A stretch of DNA of 8,150 nt from Azonexus sp. (GCA_023150195.1 JAKLLI010000069.1:1-8150); one strand, 5' to 3'; counted from the stretch's first letter, positions 1 through 7,047 are shown. The notes: generated by a model from the sequence alone, not told the origin. Numbers and translations are program-made.

Positions 1-50
1 GCACTCTCCGTCTGCAAAATCAGGCGTCCGGTTCTCAGACCGACGCGAAC

Positions 51-56
51 TATAAT
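51..56 (+). promoter_or_regulatory. Candidate -10 element for lgt
   Basis: A perfect TATAAT, preceded by C, lies 29 bases before the lgt start codon, where a sigma-70 -10 box would be expected. No good -35 hexamer is visible 15-19 bases upstream; the 17-base position reads CCGGTT. The same CTATAAT core recurs before the VOC gene and before dacC at similar distances, which strengthens the call. The role is inferred from position and sequence only. The 50 bases before it are open in forward frame 2 up to a TAA inside this hexamer, but too short to call as the tail of a gene. Confidence 0.45.
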
Positions 57-85
57 CGGGCAATTCTAGCCCAAGCTGTGACCGC

Positions 86-877
86 ATGCTCCTTCACCCT
101 CAGTTCGACCCTATCGCTCTTTCACTCGGCCCGATTTCGATTCGCTGGTACGGTCTGATGTACCTGCTGGCCTTTGCGCAATTCATCTGGCTGGGCAGGC
201 TGCGGATTCGCCGGCAAGACGGGCCGCTCAATCCCGAACAACTGGACGATCTGCTGTTTTACGGCGTACTGGGTGTCATCCTTGGCGGTCGACTCGGCCA
301 GGTGCTGTTTTACGAACCCGGCTATTACTTTTCGCACCCATTCGAAATCATCGCCGTCTGGAAGGGCGGCATGAGCTTTCACGGGGGCTTTCTCGGCGTC
401 GTGATCGCCATGCTGCTGTGGTCGAGAAAACAGGGCAAAGCCTGGTTGACCGTGACCGACTTCATCGCACCGCTGGTCCCGCTTGGCCTTGCCGCAGGCC
501 GCATCGGCAACTTCATCAATGGCGAACTTTGGGGCCGCCCCGCCGACCCGTCCCTGCCCTGGGCCATGGTTTTTCCGCAAGCGGGCGACATGCTGCCACG
601 GCATCCGTCCCAGCTTTACCACGTGGGTCTGGAAGGCCTGCTGCTTTTCGTGCTGCTGTGGTGGTGGACCGCAACACCGCGTCCTCGGGGTGCTGCGTCC
701 GGCGCCTTCCTCATTGGCTACGGCCTCTTCCGTTTCATCACGGAATTTTTCCGGGAGCCGGATCATGGCATTTTTGGCCTGTCCTACGTGGTCAGCATGG
801 GCCAATGGCTGACGCTGCCCATGATTGCTGCCGGGATTGGCCTGATCCTGTTTTCGCGACGACAGAAATCCCTATAA
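86..877 (+). CDS. lgt: Prolipoprotein diacylglyceryl transferase Lgt
   Basis: Lgt is an inner-membrane enzyme that moves diacylglycerol from phosphatidylglycerol to the lipobox cysteine of prolipoproteins, the first step of lipoprotein maturation. The 263-residue protein has the family length and several hydrophobic segments. The Lgt signature [14 protein letters not shown] spans residues 138-151. The HGG motif (His99), HPSQLY (173-178) and FREPD (222-226) match regions known to be functionally important in E. coli Lgt. The N-terminus, with [20 protein letters not shown], lines up with family starts, so ATG 86 is preferred although no clear Shine-Dalgarno sequence precedes it. Its TAA stop (875-877) lies inside a TATAAT hexamer that probably serves the next gene. 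Identification is secure. Confidence 0.97.
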   Translation: MLLHPQFDPIALSLGPISIRWYGLMYLLAFAQFIWLGRLRIRRQDGPLNPEQLDDLLFYGVLGVILGGRLGQVLFYEPGYYFSHPFEIIAVWKGGMSFHGGFLGVVIAMLLWSRKQGKAWLTVTDFIAPLVPLGLAAGRIGNFINGELWGRPADPSLPWAMVFPQAGDMLPRHPSQLYHVGLEGLLLFVLLWWWTATPRPRGAASGAFLIGYGLFRFITEFFREPDHGIFGLSYVVSMGQWLTLPMIAAGIGLILFSRRQKSL

Positions 878-878
878 T
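873..878 (+). promoter_or_regulatory. Candidate -10 element for the VOC gene
   Basis: A perfect TATAAT overlaps the end of lgt; its third to fifth bases are the lgt stop codon. It ends 33 bases before the chosen VOC start at 912. The -35 region is not recognisable (GTTTTC at 17-base spacing). If active, it would give the VOC gene and its downstream partner their own transcription start besides read-through from lgt. Confidence 0.42.
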
Positions 879-900
879 TATGGATTACGTTAGCTCACTG

Positions 901-905
901 AAGGA
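901..905 (+). promoter_or_regulatory. Ribosome binding site deciding the VOC start
   Basis: AAGGA lies six bases before ATG 912 and directly abuts the other in-frame ATG at 906. Normal spacing therefore favours 912, giving a protein that starts MTRPFK rather than MLMTRPFK. Confidence 0.6.
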
Positions 906-911
906 ATGCTC

Positions 912-1385
912 ATGACTCGCCCATTCAAGGTTCTCGGTATTCAGCAAATCGCCATCGGCGGCCCGTCCAAGGAAAAGCTCAAGACCCTGTGGGTCGACAT
1001 GCTGGGGCTGGAAGTCACCAGCACGTTTGTTTCCGAACGTGAAAACGTCGATGAAGATATCTGCGCCATGGGCAAAGGCCCGTTCAAGGTTGAAGTCGAC
1101 CTGATGCAACCCCTCGATCCTGAGAAAAAGCCTGCCGTCCATGCCACGCCGCTCAACCACGTTGGCTTGTGGATTGACGATTTGCCCAAGGCCGTGGAAT
1201 GGCTTTCCGCCAACGGTGTACGCTTTGCCCCGGGCGGTATCCGCAAGGGCGCCGCCGGCTTCGACATCACTTTCCTTCACCCCAAGGGCAATGACGAATT
1301 CCCGATTGGCGGCGAAGGCGTGCTGGTGGAACTGGTTCAGGCCCCGCCCGAAGTGGTCGACGCCTTTGCCAAATTGGCGGGTTAA
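912..1385 (+). CDS. VOC superfamily (glyoxalase-fold) protein
   Basis: This 157-residue protein has the two beta-alpha-beta-beta-beta modules of the vicinal oxygen chelate superfamily, which includes lactoylglutathione lyases, methylmalonyl-CoA epimerases and dioxygenases. The first strand reads GIQQIAIGG (residues 9-17), the second module begins [18 protein letters not shown] (81-98), and the last strand is GVLVELVQ (136-143). From these positions the likely metal ligands are Gln12, Asp63 (in VDLMQP), His83 and Glu140. A Gln-acidic-His-Glu set is known from some glyoxalase I enzymes, but Asp where Glu is usual is less common. Substrate cannot be assigned; similar proteins are often labelled lactoylglutathione lyase by default. 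It sits 15 bases upstream of the next gene and is probably co-transcribed with it. Confidence 0.88.
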   Translation: MTRPFKVLGIQQIAIGGPSKEKLKTLWVDMLGLEVTSTFVSERENVDEDICAMGKGPFKVEVDLMQPLDPEKKPAVHATPLNHVGLWIDDLPKAVEWLSANGVRFAPGGIRKGAAGFDITFLHPKGNDEFPIGGEGVLVELVQAPPEVVDAFAKLAG

Positions 1386-1388
1386 ATC

Positions 1389-1395
1389 AAGGAGG
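1389..1395 (+). promoter_or_regulatory. Near-perfect Shine-Dalgarno sequence
   Basis: AAGGAGG lies five bases before ATG 1401. It is the strongest ribosome binding site in the window; most neighbours have weak or no visible site. It fixes the start of the unknown gene and supports its being truly translated. Confidence 0.75.
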
Positions 1396-1400
1396 GAGCG

Positions 1401-2162
1401 ATGGCAGATATTCCGGAAAAGGATCTGGCGGAGACACGCGCCGCCCTGGCCCCAACCCTCAATGCCACCGCTTCCATTCTGCCCTGGGTAGGCAAAAGCC
1501 AGCCCCTGCGCTTCGCCCCTGCCCTCAATCAACGCTGGCAAACGGCCTGCAAAACCCTCGCTGCCCACTGGAGCGAACGCGCGCTGCACGGCCCGCAGGC
1601 CATCCGTCCCCACGTCTTCGCCCTGCTGGAAATTGCCCTCGAATGCGGCGACGCCGACGTGCTCTACCTGTGCGAAACACTGGCCAGCGTCGCTGATCAT
1701 TTCGAACACGCCCTGCCTGGCGCGCGCCTGATCGCAGCCTTGACGGCCACGACGGAAGCCTTGATTGACGAAGGCGGCCTTGAAAATCCGCTGCTGATCA
1801 ACCGCGCCCAGCATTTTTCGCAGCGGCTGATGAGCGCCTTGCAACCCTCGAACAAGCCCGGCGAACGTTCTGATGTGCTCGACGCACTCTTCGTGCAAGA
1901 CAGCGAAGAACGTCTGAGCCGCATGCGCGAGGCGCTGGATGTCCTGCCGATTGATGTCTATTCGCTGGAGGTGGAAAGCAGCGAATTGATGCAGCACGCC
2001 GAGCAGATCGACATGTGGGGCATCTACCACCTCGCCCGACAATTACAGAGTTTTGTCCTGCAACTTTGCGATGCCAGTGAAGCCGTACAGGACCAGGCCC
2101 GGCGTGACATCCTCGCCCAACTGGCCTTACTGGATACTGCGGTCGACGCGATCGAGTGCTAA
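1401..2162 (+). CDS. Unrecognised helical protein, weak HPt-like C-terminus
   Basis: I do not recognise this 253-residue protein. It has no signal peptide or membrane segment and looks cytoplasmic and almost wholly alpha-helical, with many Ala, Leu, Glu and Gln residues. Residues 160-222 have a pattern loosely like histidine phosphotransfer (HPt) or CheA N-terminal domains: an amphipathic helix with EERLSRMREAL (169-179), then a helix with QHAEQIDMWGIYHLARQLQ (198-216), in which His199 could sit near the phospho-acceptor position. The usual H-x-L-K-G core is absent, so a working phosphotransfer site is doubtful. The N-terminal half (about 40-145) is also helical and matches nothing I know. 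An excellent Shine-Dalgarno sequence and consistent reading frame make it a real gene. It follows the VOC gene by 15 bases and ends at a hairpin shared with htpX. Confidence 0.82.
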   Translation: MADIPEKDLAETRAALAPTLNATASILPWVGKSQPLRFAPALNQRWQTACKTLAAHWSERALHGPQAIRPHVFALLEIALECGDADVLYLCETLASVADHFEHALPGARLIAALTATTEALIDEGGLENPLLINRAQHFSQRLMSALQPSNKPGERSDVLDALFVQDSEERLSRMREALDVLPIDVYSLEVESSELMQHAEQIDMWGIYHLARQLQSFVLQLCDASEAVQDQARRDILAQLALLDTAVDAIEC

Positions 2163-2169
2163 AAACTCA

Positions 2170-2189
2170 AAGGGGGCTCACGCCCCCTT
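2170..2189. terminator. Hairpin terminator between convergent genes
   Basis: An 8-bp perfect stem (AAGGGGGC / GCCCCCTT) closes a TCAC loop in the 40-base gap between the unknown gene and htpX. Read on the - strand, it is followed after four bases by five T residues (2165-2161), so it is a good intrinsic terminator for htpX. On the + strand no T-run follows, so it would stop the upstream block less well, if at all. The T-run coincides with the A-run that begins at the stop codon of the + strand gene. Confidence 0.8.
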
Positions 2190-2202
2190 GCTGTATCACC
2201 GA

Positions 2203-3084
2203 TTAACGCCCCCGATTCAGGGCCTCAATCCGTTCTTCCAGCGGCGGGTGTGTCGAGAACAAAGCCATGATGCCGCCCTTGCCCCCCGCGATCCCGGACG
2301 CCGCCATATTTTGCGGCAGCGGTTCGGTATGCAGGTTACCTAGCCGACGCAGCGCATTCTGCATGGGCACTGCGGTGCCCATCAGGCCCGCTGCGCCCGC
2401 ATCGGCACGAAACTCGCGCTGACGGGAGAACCAGGCCACCACGATGCTGGCCAAAATGCCAAACACCACTTCGCAAATCATGCTGCTCACCATGTAGCCA
2501 ATGCCGGGGCCGCTGCTTTCCTCGTCATTGCGACGCAGGAAAGAATCCACCAGATAACCGACCACGCGGGAAATGAACACCACAAACGTGTTCACCACCC
2601 CCTGAATCAGGGTCATGGTCACCATGTCGCCGTTAGCAATGTGCGCAACTTCGTGCGCCAACACCGCCTCGGCCTCTTCGCGGGTCATGCCCTGCAGCAA
2701 GCCGGTCGAAACCGCCACCAGCGAACTGTTTTTGGAGGCCCCGGTGGCGAAAGCGTTCGGCTCACCGTCGTAGATCGCCACTTCCGGCATGGGCAGGTTG
2801 GCGCGCTGCGCCAGCTTGGCCACCGTATCCACCAGCCAGACTTCAGTCGACGAGGCCGGCTGTTCGATGACGCGGGCGCCCGTGCTCCATTTCGCCATGC
2901 TTTTGGACATCAGCAGGGAAATAAAGGAACCACCAAAGCCGATCACGGCGGCAAAGACCAGCAACATACCCAGATTCAGCCCGTTGGCCGTCAAAAAACG
3001 ATTGACGCCGAGCAGGCTGGTCACCACGCTCAGCACCAGCATGACCGCGAGGTTGGTCACGAGGAAAAGCACGATGCGTTTCAT
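2203..3084 (-). CDS. htpX: Membrane zinc metalloprotease HtpX
   Basis: HtpX is an M48-family zinc protease of the inner membrane that degrades misfolded or damaged membrane proteins alongside FtsH. The 293-residue product matches the usual family length. Two hydrophobic segments lie near the N-terminus (about 4-25 and 35-58). The zinc motif HEVAH is at 144-148, and Glu224 in REFRAD is the expected third ligand. Two further hydrophobic segments (about 157-180 and 198-219) lie between them. The C-terminal [13 protein letters not shown] (277-289) is typical of the family. An in-frame ATG six bases upstream (3090) is rejected because GGAG sits only one base from it and seven bases from ATG 3084. 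It is divergent from nhaR. In E. coli htpX responds to envelope stress; no CpxR or heat-shock promoter could be recognised here. Confidence 0.96.
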   Translation of the reverse strand: MKRIVLFLVTNLAVMLVLSVVTSLLGVNRFLTANGLNLGMLLVFAAVIGFGGSFISLLMSKSMAKWSTGARVIEQPASSTEVWLVDTVAKLAQRANLPMPEVAIYDGEPNAFATGASKNSSLVAVSTGLLQGMTREEAEAVLAHEVAHIANGDMVTMTLIQGVVNTFVVFISRVVGYLVDSFLRRNDEESSGPGIGYMVSSMICEVVFGILASIVVAWFSRQREFRADAGAAGLMGTAVPMQNALRRLGNLHTEPLPQNMAASGIAGGKGGIMALFSTHPPLEERIEALNRGR

Positions 3085-3191
3085 TTGCATACTCCATCAG
3101 AGGGGTTGGAACGACCGCATACTAACCGAATGGACCGGTTTAAAAAACTGGAGGACAATGAACGGATATTTCGGTTTTTTCGTAGATAACC
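3085..3191. promoter_or_regulatory. Divergent htpX/nhaR control region
   Basis: These 107 bases between two divergent genes must hold both start regions. A near-palindrome, CCGGTT-TAAAA-AACTGG (3135-3151, one mismatch between arms), has a size and A/T centre compatible with a LysR-type operator. A shorter dyad, AACCG/CGGTT, spans 3124-3140. For nhaR the best sigma-70 candidate is TGGACC (3131-3136) with GACAAT (3154-3159), four of six matches each at 17-base spacing. For htpX, TAGTAT on the - strand (3124-3119) is a possible -10 box with no convincing -35. All are weak matches found by eye. The region is more A/T-rich than its neighbours. Confidence 0.45.
3092..3095 (-). promoter_or_regulatory. 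Ribosome binding site deciding the htpX start
   Basis: GGAG on the - strand lies seven bases before ATG 3084 but only one base before the alternative ATG at 3090. This favours the shorter 293-residue form beginning MKRIVLF. Confidence 0.55.
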
Positions 3192-4094
3192 ATGATCAAC
3201 TACAAGCATCTTCATTACTTCTGGGTGGTCGCCAAGGAAGGCAGCATTACGCGCGCCGCGGAGCGACTCGGTGTCGCTGTCCAGACCATCAGCGGGCAAC
3301 TTAGTTTGCTGGAAAAACAACTCGGTCGCACGCTGTTCAACAGCCAGGGGCGCGGATTAGTGCTGAGCGATGCCGGGCGCGTGGCACTCGGCTACGCCGA
3401 CCAGATTTTCATGCTGGGCGAAACGCTGGAAGACGCACTGCAAAACAGCTCAGGAGAATCCACCCTGCGCCTGCGTGCCGGCATTTCTGACGGCATTCCC
3501 AAGCTGCTGGCGTACAAGCTGCTGAGCCGGGTCACCGAGCAACCCGGCGACATCCGCCTGGTCTGCGACGAAGGTGAGTTTGAAAGTCTGCTCGCCGATC
3601 TCGCCCTGCATCGGCTGGATGTCGTACTCACCGACCGCGCCGCGCCGGTCAACGCCAACCTCAAAGTCTTCAGCACCCACCTCGGCGACTTCCCCACCGG
3701 CCTGTATGCGTGCGAACGCATCGCAAAAGACACCTCGCTGAATTTCCCCGACAGCTTGCGCGATGCGCCGCTGCTGCTGCCGACCCGCCACAACGCGCTA
3801 CGTGGCCGCATCGATCGCTGGCTGGAGGAACAGGGCTTGCGCCCCAAAATCGTTGGCGAATTCGAGGACAGCGCCCTGCTCACCACCTTCGGCAGGGGCG
3901 GACTCGGCATCTTCCCCGCCCCGCTCGCCCTGGCCGATCAAATCGCCAGCCAGTACGATGCCCACCTGATTGGCAGCATGGAAGGCGTCAGCGAACAGAT
4001 CTACGCCATTTCCAACGAAAGGCGCATTCGCCACCCCGCTGTCGAGGCCCTTTGCGCCGCACCATCCGATGCCCCCCCGGCTACGGGGCTATAA
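3192..4094 (+). CDS. nhaR: LysR-family activator, NhaR type
   Basis: This is a LysR-type transcription factor of 300 residues. The N-terminus, INYKHLHYFWVVAKEGSIT (2-20), closely resembles E. coli NhaR, and the winged helix-turn-helix with SITRAAERLGVAVQTISGQL (18-37) covers about residues 5-62. An effector-binding domain follows from about 90. NhaR in E. coli activates nhaA in response to sodium and also regulates osmC and pgaABCD. No antiporter gene lies in this window, so the target is unknown; the divergent htpX is a candidate by position. The start is fixed by an in-frame TAG at 3183-3185; no clear Shine-Dalgarno sequence precedes it. Its TAA stop overlaps both a TATAAT hexamer and a possible upstream start of dacC. 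Confidence 0.9.
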   Translation: MINYKHLHYFWVVAKEGSITRAAERLGVAVQTISGQLSLLEKQLGRTLFNSQGRGLVLSDAGRVALGYADQIFMLGETLEDALQNSSGESTLRLRAGISDGIPKLLAYKLLSRVTEQPGDIRLVCDEGEFESLLADLALHRLDVVLTDRAAPVNANLKVFSTHLGDFPTGLYACERIAKDTSLNFPDSLRDAPLLLPTRHNALRGRIDRWLEEQGLRPKIVGEFEDSALLTTFGRGGLGIFPAPLALADQIASQYDAHLIGSMEGVSEQIYAISNERRIRHPAVEALCAAPSDAPPATGL

Positions 4095-4095
4095 T
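4090..4095 (+). promoter_or_regulatory. Candidate -10 element for the dacC-lipA operon
   Basis: A perfect TATAAT overlaps the nhaR stop codon (its third to fifth bases) and ends 34 bases before the chosen dacC ATG. The -35 position reads CGATGC at 17-base spacing, so it would be a -10-dominated promoter. If used, transcription would begin near 4101-4103, downstream of ATG 4094, so only the later ATG 4130 could be the dacC start on that transcript. Confidence 0.45.
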
Positions 4096-4129
4096 GCCCA
4101 CCCCCAACGTTTTAAAGAACACCATAACA

Positions 4130-5266
4130 ATGTTGTTGCGCACCCCCCTGTTGTTGCTGCTCTCCCTTTTTCTCGCCCTCAGTGCTCACGCCCAAACGCA
4201 GCCTGTCCCCCCGACCCTGGCGGCGAAATCCTGGCTGTTGCTGGAAATGGCCTCCGGTCAGGCGTTGACCACGGAAAAGCCGGATGAACGGCTGGAGCCG
4301 GCATCGCTGACCAAGCTGATGACCGCCTACCTGAGCTTTTCCGCGATCCACAAAAACACGCTGAGTCTGAGCCAGCCGCTGCCAGTCTCTGAAAAGGCCT
4401 GGCGCACGGGCGGTTCCAAGATGTTCGTCAAGGTGGGCGACCAGGTGCCGGTCGACGACCTGCTCAAGGGCATGATCGTGCAGTCCGGCAACGATGCCTG
4501 CGTCGTGCTGGCCGAAGCCATTGCCGGCACGGAAGAAAACTTTGCCACGATGATGAATCGCGAAGCCGAACGGCTGGGCATGAAGCAAACGCAATTCCGC
4601 AACGCCACCGGCCTGCCGGACCCCGAACACTTCACTACCGCCCGCGACCTCGCGGTGCTGGCCAGTTCGCTGATCCGCGACTTCCCCGAGGAATACCGCA
4701 AGTATTACTCGATGAAGGAATACACCTACGCCGGCATCACGCAACCCAATCGCAACCGCCTGCTGTTCATCGATCCTACGGTCGACGGCGTGAAAACCGG
4801 CCATACCGATGCCGCCGGCTACTGCCTCGTGTCGTCCGCGCTGCGCGACAAGCGCCGCTTGTTGTCGGTGGTGCTGGGTACCGCCTCCGATGCGGCGCGC
4901 GCCAGCGAATCTCACAAGCTGCTCAACTGGGGCTTTGCCGCCTATGAATCCGTGATGATTCAGGCCGCCAACGAGGCGCTGGCCACGCTCAAGGTTTGGA
5001 AGGGCAGCCAAAGCGAGGTCAAAGCCGGTTTCAAGGCCGATCTGGCGGTCGCCGTACCCCGGGGTTTGGGTGACAAACTGAGCACCGAATTTGTCCAAGA
5101 ACCGCGCCTCATCGCACCGATTGAAGCGGGACAACGCCTGGGTACGCTCAAGGTTGCGGTCAACGGCACGCCTTACAACGAATATCCGGTGGTCGCCCTT
5201 GAAGAAGTCAGTCTCGGCAATATCTTCATCCGTATCTTCGACACCATCCGCCTCTGGTTCAACTAA
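4130..5266 (+). CDS. dacC: D-alanyl-D-alanine carboxypeptidase (PBP5/6 family)
   Basis: This periplasmic penicillin-binding protein removes the terminal D-alanine from peptidoglycan pentapeptides, limiting cross-linking. From ATG 4130 it has 378 residues. A signal peptide with a leucine-rich core ends SAHA-Q, with predicted cleavage after residue 21. The three active-site motifs of the serine peptidase S11 family are present: SLTK (59-62), SGN (119-121) and KTG (222-224). A beta-rich C-terminal domain (about 280-360) and an amphipathic end, GNIFIRIFDTIRLWFN (363-378), fit membrane anchoring as in E. coli PBP5. An alternative ATG at 4094 adds 12 residues before the signal peptide and overlaps the nhaR stop. 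The gene could equally be named dacA; the family is certain, the paralogue is not. dat follows after three bases. Confidence 0.95.
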   Translation: MLLRTPLLLLLSLFLALSAHAQTQPVPPTLAAKSWLLLEMASGQALTTEKPDERLEPASLTKLMTAYLSFSAIHKNTLSLSQPLPVSEKAWRTGGSKMFVKVGDQVPVDDLLKGMIVQSGNDACVVLAEAIAGTEENFATMMNREAERLGMKQTQFRNATGLPDPEHFTTARDLAVLASSLIRDFPEEYRKYYSMKEYTYAGITQPNRNRLLFIDPTVDGVKTGHTDAAGYCLVSSALRDKRRLLSVVLGTASDAARASESHKLLNWGFAAYESVMIQAANEALATLKVWKGSQSEVKAGFKADLAVAVPRGLGDKLSTEFVQEPRLIAPIEAGQRLGTLKVAVNGTPYNEYPVVALEEVSLGNIFIRIFDTIRLWFN

Positions 5267-5269
5267 ACG

Positions 5270-6157
5270 ATGACCCCTTACGTCGCCGACCCGGTCTATC
5301 TGAATGGCCAATTCCTGCCACTGGATCAGGCCGGCGTTTCGCCACTGGATCGCGGTTACCTTTACGGCGACGGGGTCTATGAACTGATTCCCGTCTATTC
5401 ACGGCGCGCCTTCCGGATCGACGAACACCTGGCCCGACTGCAAGCCACACTGAACGGCATTCAGCTGGCTAACCCGCTGACGGTCGACGACTGGAAAACG
5501 GTGATTTCCAAGCTGATCGATGCCGCGCCCTGGGAGGATCAGTCGATCTACCTGCAAGTGACGCGCGGCGCGGACAACAAGCGGGATCACGCCTTCCCGC
5601 CCGCTTCGGTGTCGCCGGGTGTGTTTGCCTTTGCCTCGCCATTGGTGACCACGTCTGCTGAGGTTCGCGCCACCGGCGTCGCTGCCATCACCGTGCCCGA
5701 TCTGCGCTGGTCCCGCTGCGACCTCAAGGTCATCTCCCTGCTCGCCAATATTCTGGCGCGCCAGCAGGCGGTTGATCAGGGCTGCGCCGAAGCCCTGCTG
5801 ATCCGCGACGGTTATCTGAAAGAAGGCGCGGCATCGAACATCTTCATCGTCCGCGATGGGGTTTTGCTGGCGCCCCCCAAGACCCAGCTGATGCTTCCCG
5901 GCATCACCTACGACATCATCCTCGAACTGGCCCACACCTACGGTCAAGCGCTAGAAGTGCGCGAAATCACCGAAGCGGAACTTCGCAGCGCCGACGAGGT
6001 CTGGATGACCTCCTCGACCAAGGAAGTACTGGCGATTACCACCCTCGACGGTCAACCCGTCGGCCATGGCGAAAATGCCGGTCGGCCCGGCCCGCTGGGT
6101 GAGCAAATGTGGCGTTGGTACCAGGATTTCAAAAACTCGATCATGCGCAAAGGCTGA
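5270..6157 (+). CDS. dat: D-amino acid aminotransferase
   Basis: This is a class IV PLP-dependent aminotransferase of 295 residues, most like D-alanine aminotransferase, which interconverts D-alanine plus 2-oxoglutarate with pyruvate plus D-glutamate. The catalytic lysine is Lys153 in RCDLKVISLLANILARQ. Glu185 in KEGAASN is the usual partner of the PLP ring nitrogen. DRGYLYGDGVYE (27-38) and VTRGADNKRDH (97-107) correspond to regions of Bacillus D-amino acid transaminase that hold Tyr31, Arg98 and His100; the R-x-H pair favours this enzyme over branched-chain aminotransferase or aminodeoxychorismate lyase. The loop before it is one residue longer than in the Bacillus enzyme. No Shine-Dalgarno sequence is seen; with a three-base gap after dacC, translation is probably coupled. 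The pairing with dacC suggests use of released D-alanine, which is inference. Confidence 0.92.
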   Translation: MTPYVADPVYLNGQFLPLDQAGVSPLDRGYLYGDGVYELIPVYSRRAFRIDEHLARLQATLNGIQLANPLTVDDWKTVISKLIDAAPWEDQSIYLQVTRGADNKRDHAFPPASVSPGVFAFASPLVTTSAEVRATGVAAITVPDLRWSRCDLKVISLLANILARQQAVDQGCAEALLIRDGYLKEGAASNIFIVRDGVLLAPPKTQLMLPGITYDIILELAHTYGQALEVREITEAELRSADEVWMTSSTKEVLAITTLDGQPVGHGENAGRPGPLGEQMWRWYQDFKNSIMRKG

Positions 6158-6158
6158 C

Positions 6159-6428
6159 ATGGCTTCGTACAAGGACACCCTGCTCGAATTTCCCTGCGAC
6201 TTTCCCCTCAAGATCATGGGCAAGGCGCACGAAGAACTCGCCCAGAGCGTGCTGACCATCGTCACCCGCCACGCGCCCGACTTTGACGGCGCCACCATGG
6301 AAATGCGCAGCAGTTCCGGCGGCAATTACCTGAGCCTGACCTGCACCGTGATTGCCACCTCCAAACCCCAGCTGGATGCGCTGTACATGGAATTGACCGC
6401 CCACCCCCTGGTCAAGGTCGTGCTTTAA
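6159..6428 (+). CDS. ybeD: YbeD/DUF493 family small protein
   Basis: This 89-residue protein matches the YbeD (DUF493) family, small cytoplasmic proteins with an ACT-like fold. [16 protein letters not shown] (8-23) lines up with the E. coli YbeD start, and RHAPDF (42-47) and [11 protein letters not shown] (54-64) with its middle; the ending LVKVVL is also typical. Biochemical role is not established; the family is nearly always next to lipB, hinting at regulation of lipoate synthesis or a related task. AAAGG lies five bases before the ATG. It starts one base after the dat stop and ends one base before the lipB start, so it sits firmly in the operon. Confidence 0.9.
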   Translation: MASYKDTLLEFPCDFPLKIMGKAHEELAQSVLTIVTRHAPDFDGATMEMRSSSGGNYLSLTCTVIATSKPQLDALYMELTAHPLVKVVL

Positions 6429-6429
6429 G

Positions 6430-7047
6430 GTGAAGGTGCTCGTCAAACGGCTGGGGCGGGTCGAGTACGAATCCACCTACGCGGCCATGCAGGCCTTCAC
6501 GGCCGCCCGCACCCCGGAAACACCGGACGAAATCTGGATCGTCGAACACCCGCCAGTCTACACCCTGGGCCAGGCCGGCAAGCCCGAACACATTTTGCGT
6601 GACGTCGGCATTCCGGTGGTCAAGATCGACCGCGGCGGCCAGGTCACTTACCATGGGCCCGGGCAGGTCGTGATCTATCTGCTCTGCGACCTCCACCGGC
6701 TCAAAATCAAGGTACGCGAACTCGTGACTGCCATCGAGCAGGCTGTCATCGACATGCTCGCCGAGCATGGGGTCCTGGCAGAACGACATGATGGTGCACC
6801 CGGTGTGTATGTGGGCGAAGCGAAGATCGCCGCGCTGGGCCTGCGCATTCGCGGCGGCTGCTCGTACCACGGCGTGTCGCTGAACGTGGACATGGATCTC
6901 GCGCCCTTCGCGGCGATCAATCCCTGCGGCTACGCTGGCTTGAAAGTCATCCAGACCAAAGACCTGAACATCCCGCTCACCGCTCACGAGGCCGGCGAGC
7001 AACTCTCGCAACACTTGCTACAGCAACTGGACAAACAACATGGCTGA
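6430..7047 (+). CDS. lipB: Octanoyltransferase LipB (GTG start)
   Basis: LipB moves the octanoyl group from acyl carrier protein to lipoyl domains of enzymes such as pyruvate dehydrogenase and the glycine cleavage H protein, via an acyl-cysteine intermediate. The 205-residue protein carries [12 protein letters not shown] (68-79), catalytic Lys132 in [18 protein letters not shown] (145-148) and catalytic Cys166 in NPCGYAGL. No ATG is available near the N-terminus. GTG 6430 begins one base after the ybeD stop, but GTG 6436, two codons later, has AAGG at a better spacing of five bases and is equally plausible. The end overlaps lipA by eight bases, suggesting coupled translation of the two steps of lipoate synthesis. 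Confidence 0.95.
   Translation: MKVLVKRLGRVEYESTYAAMQAFTAARTPETPDEIWIVEHPPVYTLGQAGKPEHILRDVGIPVVKIDRGGQVTYHGPGQVVIYLLCDLHRLKIKVRELVTAIEQAVIDMLAEHGVLAERHDGAPGVYVGEAKIAALGLRIRGGCSYHGVSLNVDMDLAPFAAINPCGYAGLKVIQTKDLNIPLTAHEAGEQLSQHLLQQLDKQHG

Noticed and set aside
122..805. A 227-codon - strand frame opposite lgt, plus similar frames opposite nhaR, dat and lipB
   Set aside because: Each mirrors a well-identified gene and shows no domain or ribosome binding site of note.
885..2042. A 385-codon open frame on the - strand opposite the VOC and unknown genes
   Set aside because: It lies wholly antisense to two genes with good starts, has no recognisable domain, and long antisense frames are common in GC-rich DNA with biased codon use.
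3710..4129. Long N-terminal extension of the dacC reading frame into nhaR
   Set aside because: The extension is an out-of-frame reading of nhaR, rich in Arg and Pro, and the signal peptide beginning at 4130 shows the true N-terminus.
4112..5311. A 399-codon open frame on the - strand opposite dacC
   Set aside because: dacC on the other strand has all three catalytic motifs; the antisense product is low in complexity with no family features.
5317..5351. An 11-base direct repeat (GCCACTGGATC) 24 bases apart at the start of dat
   Set aside because: Both copies encode Pro-Leu-Asp turns expected in the family, so coding constraint plus chance explains it.
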